A stretch of 12,165 bases of DNA from DAIRFP01 sp036794995 (lineage in GTDB: Bacteria > Desulfobacterota > Binatia > UBA9968): contig DAIRFP010000153.1 of the NCBI GenBank assembly GCA_036794995.1, positions 1-12,165 on the forward strand. Reading direction: 5' to 3'. Position 1 is the first letter of the stretch, and each line of letters starts with the position of its first letter. Position numbers and translations under genes: made by a program. The notes below the pieces were generated by a model. It did no database searches. It was not told the DNA's origin and was given only the letters and a program-made list of their open reading frames with translations. Shown here piece by piece: positions 7,203 through 12,165 of this stretch.

Positions 7203-7237
7203 CTGTTTCGAGTTTCGGGTTTAGAGTTTCGAGTTCC
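7203..7237 (+). repeat. Heptamer array, left arm (five 7-bp units)
   Basis: Five head-to-tail 7-bp units start two bases after the aldolase stop codon: CTGTTTC, GAGTTTC, GGGTTTA, GAGTTTC, GAGTTCC. The consensus is GRGTTTC. The same unit occurs reversed at 7748-7774 and in both orientations at 8813-8875. The four-helix bundle gene begins 31 bases downstream. Confidence 0.85.
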
Positions 7238-7267
7238 ACCCCTCCCTTTTTCGAAGGAGAAACCGCA

Positions 7268-7696
7268 ATGCCGACCTTNNNNNNNNNNNNNNNNNNNNNN
7301 NNNNNNNNNNNNNNNNNNNNNNNNNNNNNNNNNNNNNNNNNNNNNNNNNNNNNNNNNNNNNNNNNNNNNNNNNNNNNNGAAATCGAGGCGTGGCAAAAGG
7401 CTCGCGCCCTTACTTTTGAGGTCTACTCCGTTTCGAAAAAGGGAGGGTTCTCAAAAGATTTTGGACTACGCAACCAGATTCGAAACGCGAGTGTTTCGGC
7501 GATGTCCAATATAGCAGAAGGTTTTGATCGAAATGGTACTGCTGAGTTCATACAATTTCTCGCTATAGCGAAAGGGTCCGTTGCTGAAGTCGCCGCGCAG
7601 CTATATGTTGCGAAAGATCAAACCTATTTGACTGCTGACGAATTCGGTCATCTCACGGCCTTGGCTACGGAGACCGGGCGCAAGATTGCGCGTTGA
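7268..7696 (+). CDS. Four-helix bundle protein of the S23/23S rRNA intervening-sequence family, gapped and 3' frameshifted
   Basis: Visible residues begin EIEAWQKARALTFEVYSVSKK and continue KDFGLRNQIRNASVSAMSNIAEGFDRN, EFIQFLAIAKGSVAEVAAQLYVA, ending ALATETGRKIAR. This is the signature of the roughly 120-aa S23 family (TIGR02436-like), a relative of the Avd accessory protein of diversity-generating retroelements. The function is unknown. AAGGAG at 7254-7259 and ATG 7268 (MPT) offer a convincing start, but 100 Ns hide what follows. Because the family normally reaches EIEAWQKAR within about ten residues, the real gap may be only a few codons. The frame stops at TGA 7694-7696. The typical family end GLMSYLRKSGIKGTKFR continues in the -1 frame to TGA 7741-7743, so one base appears missing around 7691-7692. 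It may be a real mutation or an assembly error. Confidence 0.85.
   Translation: MPTXXXXXXXXXXXXXXXXXXXXXXXXXXXXXXXXXXEIEAWQKARALTFEVYSVSKKGGFSKDFGLRNQIRNASVSAMSNIAEGFDRNGTAEFIQFLAIAKGSVAEVAAQLYVAKDQTYLTADEFGHLTALATETGRKIAR
7279..7378. other. Assembly gap (exactly 100 N)
   Basis: One hundred Ns, the conventional placeholder for a gap of unknown size, lie just after the probable start codon of the S23-type gene. The reading frame is open on both sides, but the gap length carries no information. Repeat-rich flanks are a likely reason for the assembly break. Confidence 0.95.
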
Positions 7697-7747
7697 TGAG
7701 CTATTTACGCAAATCAGGAATCAAGGGAACGAAATTCCGGTGAACGC

Positions 7748-7774
7748 GAAACCCGAAACCCGGAACTCGAGACC
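7748..7774 (-). repeat. Heptamer array, right arm (inverted)
   Basis: Units GAAACCC, GAAACCC and GGAACTC follow in perfect 7-bp phase, with a degenerate GAGACC after them. On the minus strand they read as GRGTTYC units, the same as the left arm at 7203-7237. The array ends four bases before the dehydrogenase ATG at 7779 and occupies the place where a Shine-Dalgarno would be expected. Confidence 0.8.
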
Positions 7775-7778
7775 GTCA

Positions 7779-8804
7779 ATGCGCGTCGCCATGTACTATA
7801 ACAACCGGGACGTACGCCTGGAGGAGATGGCGGTGCCGAGCATCGCACCCGGTGAGTTGCTGGTGCGCATCCGCGCGAGCGGGATTTGCGGTAGTGATTT
7901 AATGGAATGGTACCGCATCAAAAAAGCGCCGCTGGTTCTGGGTCACGAGATCACCGGCGAAATCGTCGAAGTCGGCGATGGGGTCGAGGATTTTCGCGCC
8001 GGCGACCGAGTCTTTGCTTCCCATCACGTACCCTGCGGCAAGTGCCGCTACTGCCTGGCCGGTCATCAATCCGTCTGCGAACTGTTGCGCACGACCCACT
8101 TCGAACCCGGTGGCTTCGCTGAGTTCATCCGGCTGCCCAGAATCAACGTCGAGTTAGGCACGTTTCGGCTACCCGACGAGATCACATTCGACGAGGGATC
8201 GTTTATCGAGCCGTTGGCTTGTGTCGCGCGGGCGCAACGCTTTGCTCGCTTGACCGCGGGCCAGACCGTGCTGGTGATCGGCAGCGGCATTTCGGGCTTG
8301 TTGCACATTCAGCTCGCCCGGGCACGGAGCGCCGGGCGGATCTTGGCAACGGACGTCAGTGATTTTCGGCTCGAGGCAGCCAACCGGTTTGGTGCCGACG
8401 CGGCGATCCACGGAACCGACGATGTGCCGGCGCGTCTGCGCGCTTTAAACGATGGCCGGCTGGCGGATGTGGTGATCGTCTGCACCGGGGCCATGCCAGC
8501 CATTCAGCAGGCCGTCAAGTCCATCGATCGCGGCGGGACATTGCTATTTTTCGCGCCCACCGCCGCCGGGGTCGATGTGCCGATACCGCTGTTTGATTTC
8601 TGGCGCGACGAAATAACCGTGGTGACGTCCTACGCGGGCAGCGGACAGGATCTGGTGGAATCCATGGAACTGATTCGGACTCGGCAGGTGCGGGTGGCGG
8701 ACATGATCACTCATCGCTTGTCGTTGGCTGAGGCGGGGCGTGGATTCGAGCTCACGGCCAGCGGCCGGGATTCTATCAAAGTTATTATCGATCCGCTGCT
8801 CTAA
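7779..8804 (+). CDS. Zinc-dependent medium-chain alcohol/polyol dehydrogenase
   Basis: A 341-aa MDR-superfamily dehydrogenase of the sorbitol/threonine dehydrogenase type, oxidising a secondary alcohol or polyol with NAD. The GroES-like domain carries catalytic-zinc residues Cys37 (GICGSD), His56-Glu57 (LGHE) and Glu144 (FIEPLAC). The structural-zinc lobe has Cys86, Cys89, Cys92 and Cys100. The Rossmann fold follows with VLVIGSGISG at 164-173; Asp192 at the end of the second strand suggests NAD rather than NADP. ATG 7779 starts the recognisable family N-terminus (MRVAMYYNNRDVRLEEM). The frame is open further upstream through the repeat array, but those residues are array-derived. No Shine-Dalgarno is visible. 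It probably works with the upstream aldolase; the substrate is unknown. Confidence 0.92.
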   Translation: MRVAMYYNNRDVRLEEMAVPSIAPGELLVRIRASGICGSDLMEWYRIKKAPLVLGHEITGEIVEVGDGVEDFRAGDRVFASHHVPCGKCRYCLAGHQSVCELLRTTHFEPGGFAEFIRLPRINVELGTFRLPDEITFDEGSFIEPLACVARAQRFARLTAGQTVLVIGSGISGLLHIQLARARSAGRILATDVSDFRLEAANRFGADAAIHGTDDVPARLRALNDGRLADVVIVCTGAMPAIQQAVKSIDRGGTLLFFAPTAAGVDVPIPLFDFWRDEITVVTSYAGSGQDLVESMELIRTRQVRVADMITHRLSLAEAGRGFELTASGRDSIKVIIDPLL

Positions 8805-8812
8805 TTCGTTAC

Positions 8813-8875
8813 GAGTTTCGGGTTTTGGGTTCCGGGTTTTTAAACTCGAAACGCAAAACTCGAAACCCGAAACTA
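8813..8875. repeat. Solo palindromic heptamer array (four units forward, five reversed)
   Basis: Nine 7-bp units in unbroken phase. Forward: GAGTTTC, GGGTTTT, GGGTTCC, GGGTTTT (8813-8840). Reversed: TAAACTC, GAAACGC, AAAACTC, GAAACCC, GAAACTA (8841-8875). The arms can form a hairpin; GTTTCGGGTTT at 8815-8825 pairs perfectly with AAACCCGAAAC at 8863-8873, and CGTTA at 8807-8811 with TAACG at 8874-8878. It lies between the convergent dehydrogenase and solute-binding protein genes and overlaps the stop codon of the latter, so it may serve as a bidirectional terminator. Confidence 0.85.
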
Positions 8876-9868
8876 ACGAGTCAGCCCCAGCTCTTTCCGC
8901 GCTTTGTCTAAAAAACTGTAGTCGACGACTTCCGAGACGCTGACCGGTTTGGTGACTTTAGCGCTCTCCCGCGCCAGATCGATAAGCACCTGCACGGACT
9001 CCGGCTTGACGTGGGCGTCTCTGGTTAGCACTCGGCTGACCTGCTTCAACATTTCGCTGGCCATCTTGGAATCGCTCATTTTCCACTGCTTCATGAGAAT
9101 GGCCGTGACGGCTTCTTGATTGCTCTTATCCCAGACGAACTGAAGCCCGCGCAGGGTGGCGCGCACCATCCGATATACCTCATCAGAGTTCTCGCGGATC
9201 TTTTTTTCCGACGTGCCGAAGCCGTTCTGCGGAAATTCCACAACGTCCCCGGCAAAGACCAGTTCATTGTACCCCTTGTCGAGGGCGATGATGTTCTCCG
9301 GCACCGATAGAAACGAGGCGTCGACGACGCCGTTCTCAAGCACCGCGTAGCGACCCGCTGCCGAGCCGCCCATAGGAAGCAGGGAAACATTGCGTCCCGG
9401 TTCGAGGCCGTAGTGCCGCAGCACTCTTTCCGCGATCAAAGTTGCCGAACCTCCAGGCGAACTGCCGGCGATCTTTTTTCCCTTGAGTTGTTGGACGTCT
9501 TTGATGTCTTTTTTACTCATCAGAAATAGGAACGGCTTGGCGACGGTAAAGAGCAAGACCTTCATCGGTTGCCCGCGGACGGCGGCGCCGATGGTGCCGG
9601 TCACTGCGCCGTTGTAGTCGATGTCTCCGCTGAGTACCGCCGTGCTGGCGAGATTGGCGGGCATATAAATGATCTCAAGATCGATGCCTTCATCCTTGAA
9701 AAATCCCCGATGGAAAGCGGTGTAGAGCGCCAAGAAGGAGACGTTGGTGGAAGAACTGCCCATCCGCACTTTCTTCGACGGTGCCTGCGCATGGGTCGAT
9801 GGCGGGACCAGAAAGAGAACTGTTACGAAGCTTGAGAGAACAAGCAGAGGTATTCGTCCGTGGATCAT
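8873..9868 (-). CDS. NMT1/SsuA-type ABC transporter solute-binding protein
   Basis: A secreted periplasmic binding protein of the NMT1/THI5-like, SsuA/TauA-type fold, which captures a small organic ligand for an ABC importer. The 331-aa product begins with a signal peptide (basic MIHGR, hydrophobic LLVLSSFVTVLFLV, probable cleavage after THAQA near residue 29). The mature part shows KVRMGSSSTNVSFLALYTAFHRGFFKDEGIDLEII near its start, AVLSGDIDYNGAVTGTIGAAVRG in the first lobe, and LKGKKIAGSSPGGSATLIAERVL at the hinge, all typical of the family. The start at 9868 is decided by GGAGG five bases upstream; an ATG 12 bases earlier lies on top of that site. No permease or ATPase gene adjoins it. The ligand is unknown. 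Its stop codon lies inside the heptamer array. Confidence 0.9.
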   Translation of the reverse strand: MIHGRIPLLVLSSFVTVLFLVPPSTHAQAPSKKVRMGSSSTNVSFLALYTAFHRGFFKDEGIDLEIIYMPANLASTAVLSGDIDYNGAVTGTIGAAVRGQPMKVLLFTVAKPFLFLMSKKDIKDVQQLKGKKIAGSSPGGSATLIAERVLRHYGLEPGRNVSLLPMGGSAAGRYAVLENGVVDASFLSVPENIIALDKGYNELVFAGDVVEFPQNGFGTSEKKIRENSDEVYRMVRATLRGLQFVWDKSNQEAVTAILMKQWKMSDSKMASEMLKQVSRVLTRDAHVKPESVQVLIDLARESAKVTKPVSVSEVVDYSFLDKARKELGLTR

Positions 9869-10022
9869 TTCCGCCTCCATGGTCCAATAGGGTTTCGCCT
9901 AGTTTCTCCCGCGCGGGAATGACACACTAAACGCAAAACCTCATTCACATCCAGTCTCGATTTTTGACTTTGAGCCAACGGCGTTGATCTCTTCGAGAAA
10001 ACTGTTCAGTTGCACGGTGGCA

Positions 10023-11936
10023 TCAGTCTAACTGGCTCCACTGTCTAAATTCTAGCAGTCCCAATCTCGTCAGCGTGTCCAGATAAGGCCGGCCGCTCTT
10101 TTCATGACGTCCGGACAACCGGTAGTATTCATAGACGAGCTCCGGCAGCCATTTGGCGATGGTGAAGCCCTTGTATTTGCCGTCGGGAATAGGCTCGAGA
10201 AACCTGGGCCCGACGTCTTGCCAGTCGTGCTCCGCGATCCAGCCTCTTTGGGTTCCGAAGACACTTTGCAGAATCATCGACCGATGTCCGGCATCCAGCA
10301 TTTCATCAAGACTAACGTCCCAGCCGGTGGTGGCGTTCAACGAATCCACCATGCTGTTTAGCCCATCGGGCATCTTGTCGTTCAGCGCGAACCAACAGGC
10401 GCCCATCAAGCCGCAGGCCTGGCGAAATTCCTCGGTCAGCAGGTGGGAGCGCGTCCAACCGTCCGGCTGCTGCATATCGAGGGGGCCCCATTTTTCGCGA
10501 TAGGCGAGGTCAGGCGGCGGTTCGGTGCCACCGGCGCCTTGAGGTTTCATGCCGCCGCTGGCGACCAGTTCACGCAGCATCTGGCTCAGCAGCGGGCGCC
10601 ACTCATGCTGCGCCGGCGTTCCGCCCTTGGTGTGGACGACCCAATTCTTTGCCTCGCCGCCCAACGCTTCCGCCAATTCTTTCGGCCCGTCGGCGAGAAT
10701 ATTGCCGAGCCAGGTTTGGCGCCGCGCGCAGCGTTCCAATAAGGTCTCCGCGGCTTCGAGATTGCCCCATTCCAACTTAAGCCCATCGGTGCGATCGGGG
10801 CCCAGCACGCCTTTTTCCCAGGCCTCGAAGGCCAAGCCGGCGCCGCAGGCATAGTGGCTGCACTCGATGCCCAGATCATTGATGCGCTCGGAGAGATAGA
10901 GGACATCGTTGCCCTTGAAGCCAAGATTGTAGAAAGTATCCTGCCACTCGCTGCCGGCGTTGAAGTGGCCAATCTTTCCAGTGTGGCGCCCTTCGCCGAT
11001 CTCCACGTCCCAGGGACACATGCGCGGGCATTGAAAGCAGGGACGCAGCACGACTCGGTTCTGATCCAGGCCGCGGGCTTCATCGGTGATGATCGTGGTG
11101 CGCCAATTGAGCCGGGTAATAGCGCCCCAGGCCTCCCCATGACCGACGCTCTTCTTTTTTTGCGCAACGCTGTAAACGCGGGGCTGCAGCGCCTTTCGCC
11201 AGCGCAAGCCGGCGTCGATCAGATCCTGTTTGCGAGCGACTCGTGGCCGCCGCGTACCCCAGGCGACAATGGCCTTGAGCTTCTTTGAGCCCATCACCGC
11301 GCCCAGGCCATGAGCGGCGGTGTGATTATAGTCGTTGACGAACATGGCGGCGCGAATGAGATTCTCCCCCGCCGGCCCGATGCAACCGACGCGGGCGTCT
11401 TGATGGCCCGCTTCGGCCCGCAATATTTCTTCGCTGTCTCTGACCCCTTTGCCCCAAACTTTGCCGGCATCCCGCAGCTCGACTTTGTCTTCGCCGACGT
11501 AAAGATAAACCGGTTGCTGAGCCGCCCCGGTGATGATGACGCCGTCATAACCGGCGGCCTTGATCGAGGCGCCGAAATAGCCGCTGGTGGCGGCGCGGCC
11601 GAGGGTGTAGCGCGTCGCCGGACTGAGGTAGACGAAGCACGTCTTGGTTCCTCCCGGAGTGAAACCGGTTCCGGTTACCGGCCCGGTCATGCCGACGATA
11701 ACATTCTTCGCGTCATAGGGGTCGATGTTGAGCGGCAGTTCGTTGAGGAGAACGTATTCTGCGAACAGTTGGCCGCCCCAATATTTGCGCAGAAGCGGTT
11801 CTTCGGGGAGATTCAAATCAGTGAGTTTCCCCGTGGTCAGATCGACGCGCAAGATCTTGCCCATGTAGCCGCCGGGCAGTCGACTCTGCCGCTGGGACGG
11901 AAAAAAGTTTGCGTATTCCGGATTAGACGTCGACAT
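10023..11936 (-). CDS. Aldehyde:ferredoxin oxidoreductase (tungsten-bispterin AOR family)
   Basis: Family members oxidise aldehydes to acids, or run in reverse, with ferredoxin or another low-potential partner, using a tungsten bis-pyranopterin and one [4Fe-4S] cluster. The 637-aa length is normal. The N-terminal domain begins GGYMGKILRVDLTTGKL (22-38) and holds TSGYFGASIKAAGYDGVIITG-type cofactor motifs around 118-137, and AHGLGAVMGSKKLKAIVA around 208-225. Cluster ligands are Cys300, Cys303 and Cys307 (CFQCPRMC), with Cys514 (GLMGACWF) as the fourth. Glu330 in NAGSEWQD matches a conserved active-site Glu. The segment 437-490 departs from the usual pattern. TGAGG upstream supports ATG at 11936; Met25 is an alternative. 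No ferredoxin, MoaD or partner subunit gene is seen. The NMT1-type gene follows 154 bases downstream on the same strand. Confidence 0.93.
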   Translation of the reverse strand: MSTSNPEYANFFPSQRQSRLPGGYMGKILRVDLTTGKLTDLNLPEEPLLRKYWGGQLFAEYVLLNELPLNIDPYDAKNVIVGMTGPVTGTGFTPGGTKTCFVYLSPATRYTLGRAATSGYFGASIKAAGYDGVIITGAAQQPVYLYVGEDKVELRDAGKVWGKGVRDSEEILRAEAGHQDARVGCIGPAGENLIRAAMFVNDYNHTAAHGLGAVMGSKKLKAIVAWGTRRPRVARKQDLIDAGLRWRKALQPRVYSVAQKKKSVGHGEAWGAITRLNWRTTIITDEARGLDQNRVVLRPCFQCPRMCPWDVEIGEGRHTGKIGHFNAGSEWQDTFYNLGFKGNDVLYLSERINDLGIECSHYACGAGLAFEAWEKGVLGPDRTDGLKLEWGNLEAAETLLERCARRQTWLGNILADGPKELAEALGGEAKNWVVHTKGGTPAQHEWRPLLSQMLRELVASGGMKPQGAGGTEPPPDLAYREKWGPLDMQQPDGWTRSHLLTEEFRQACGLMGACWFALNDKMPDGLNSMVDSLNATTGWDVSLDEMLDAGHRSMILQSVFGTQRGWIAEHDWQDVGPRFLEPIPDGKYKGFTIAKWLPELVYEYYRLSGRHEKSGRPYLDTLTRLGLLEFRQWSQLD

Positions 11937-11961
11937 TCGGGTGCCTCATTACACGCTTCTT

Positions 11962-12067
11962 GTTCAAGTCGTTCCAGCCGTTCAAAACGTTCAAACCCTC
12001 TCGCTAAGTCTCCCCCGTCGCGGGGAAGAATAAAAGAGGGGGCTTCAACGGCTTGAACATTTTGAAC
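11962..12067. repeat. Nonamer inverted array upstream of the oxidoreductase gene
   Basis: Four forward 9-bp units, GTTCAAGTC, GTTCCAGCC, GTTCAAAAC and GTTCAAACC (11962-11997), face three reversed units, GGCTTCAAC, GGCTTGAAC and ATTTTGAAC (12041-12067). The 43-base centre can form GC-rich stems: CTCCCCC at 12010-12016 with GAGGGGG at 12036-12042, or CCCC with GGGG at 12013-12025. The array begins 25 bases upstream of the oxidoreductase start codon, so it lies in that gene's probable leader or promoter. It has the same inverted short-unit design as the heptamer arrays. Confidence 0.82.
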
Positions 12068-12081
12068 TATACTCCGCTTAC

Positions 12082-12100
12082 GGAAATAGTTCGCATTTCC
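12082..12100. promoter_or_regulatory. Small inverted repeat upstream of the oxidoreductase gene, possible operator
   Basis: GGAAAT at 12082-12087 and ATTTCC at 12095-12100 form a dyad with a seven-base spacer, about 150 bases upstream of the oxidoreductase start. It could be a regulator site, but such short dyads arise by chance. The rest of 12068-12165 shows no gene that I can recognise. Confidence 0.15.
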
Positions 12101-12165
12101 CGGTGCCGGCTTGGCGATCCCAACGGGCCTCAAGACTACAGAAATAATTCCATGCTCTTTGCGCG

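Larger units (their letters stand above)
7203..7774. mobile_element. Candidate S23-gene cassette bounded by inverted heptamer arrays
   Basis: The unit consists of the left array (7203-7237), an S23-type four-helix bundle gene, and a right array in the opposite orientation (7748-7774). It fills the interval between aldolase stop (7200) and dehydrogenase start (7779) almost exactly. In RNA the two arms could pair, as do the ends of the 23S rRNA intervening sequences that carry S23 genes (established knowledge). No transposase is present and I see no target-site duplication, so mobility is inference. Confidence 0.35.

Noticed and set aside
7163..7267. In-frame extension of the S23-type ORF upstream of ATG 7268
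   Set aside because: It overlaps the aldolase end and translates the heptamer array (VSSFGFRVSS); ATG 7268 has the ribosome binding site.
7686..7778. In-frame extension of the dehydrogenase upstream of ATG 7779
   Set aside because: Residues such as AKPETRNSRP are translated from the repeat array and overlap the S23-type gene tail.
8813..8875. Regular repeats considered as a CRISPR array
   Set aside because: Units are 7 bp with no spacers and no cas genes; it is an inverted tandem array.
9908..9917. Perfect palindrome CCCGCGCGGG followed by AATGACA, recalling widespread REP-like sequences
   Set aside because: Only a fragment of such an element is visible, with no second arm or second copy in the window.
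9941..10015. 24-codon minus-strand ORF (GTG start) just after the oxidoreductase stop, reading VQLNSFLEEINAVG and on
   Set aside because: It looks mildly protein-like and sits where a small accessory such as MoaD could be, but it is too short, has no Shine-Dalgarno and matches nothing that I recognise.
11837..12133. Minus-strand ORF of 98 codons with FER/LER repeats upstream of the oxidoreductase
   Set aside because: The repeated residues come from translating the 9-bp array, the ORF overlaps the oxidoreductase in another frame, and it resembles no family.

Overview
This window looks like a metagenome-assembled scaffold: it has moderately high GC by eye and two runs of N (10 and 100 bases). 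The left part, up to about 4.87 kb, is a housekeeping block in the order tRNA-Gln, prs, rplY, pth, rpsF, rpsR, a DUF2232 membrane protein gene and rplI. That order is familiar from Deltaproteobacteria and related lineages such as Desulfobacterota and Binatota. With the anaerobic-type tungsten enzyme and the solitary NMT1-type solute-binding protein further right, an uncultured deltaproteobacterium-like organism is the best guess. This is inference and no species can be named.

Region 1 (1-4868, all + strand) is one co-oriented block for translation and nucleotide supply. A 5'-truncated tRNA-Gln is followed by a strong intrinsic terminator. Then come PRPP synthase, ribosomal protein L25/Ctc, peptidyl-tRNA hydrolase, S6, S18, a YybS-like membrane protein and L9. 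Starts are often non-ATG (TTG for rplY, GTG for pth and rpsF), each backed by a Shine-Dalgarno sequence. L9 is broken by a short N gap whose stated length is out of phase with the obvious C-terminus.

Region 2 (4887-11936) is accessory metabolism: an EamA-family exporter (+), a small cupin (-), an LsrF/DhnA-type class I aldolase (+), a zinc alcohol dehydrogenase (+), a secreted NMT1/SsuA-like solute-binding protein (-) and a tungsten aldehyde:ferredoxin oxidoreductase (-). The aldolase and dehydrogenase probably once formed an operon. The solute-binding protein and the oxidoreductase lie in tandem on the other strand. No ABC permease or ATPase, ferredoxin or cofactor gene accompanies them here.

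The most interesting signal is a set of short-unit repeat arrays arranged as inverted arms. A gene for an S23-type four-helix bundle protein (related to the 23S rRNA intervening-sequence protein) fills the whole gap between aldolase and dehydrogenase. It is bracketed by inverted arrays of 7-bp units (consensus about GRGTTTC): 7203-7237 on the left and, on the opposite strand, 7748-7774 on the right. A gene-less copy with both arms back to back, four units forward and five reversed in perfect 7-bp phase, lies just after the dehydrogenase (8813-8875). A second family with the same design but a 9-bp unit (about GTTCAAGCC; four forward, three reversed around a GC-rich hairpin) lies just upstream of the oxidoreductase (11962-12067). 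The S23 gene with complementary ends resembles the rRNA intervening sequences that carry this family, but here it sits between protein genes. It also carries a one-base frameshift near its 3' end.
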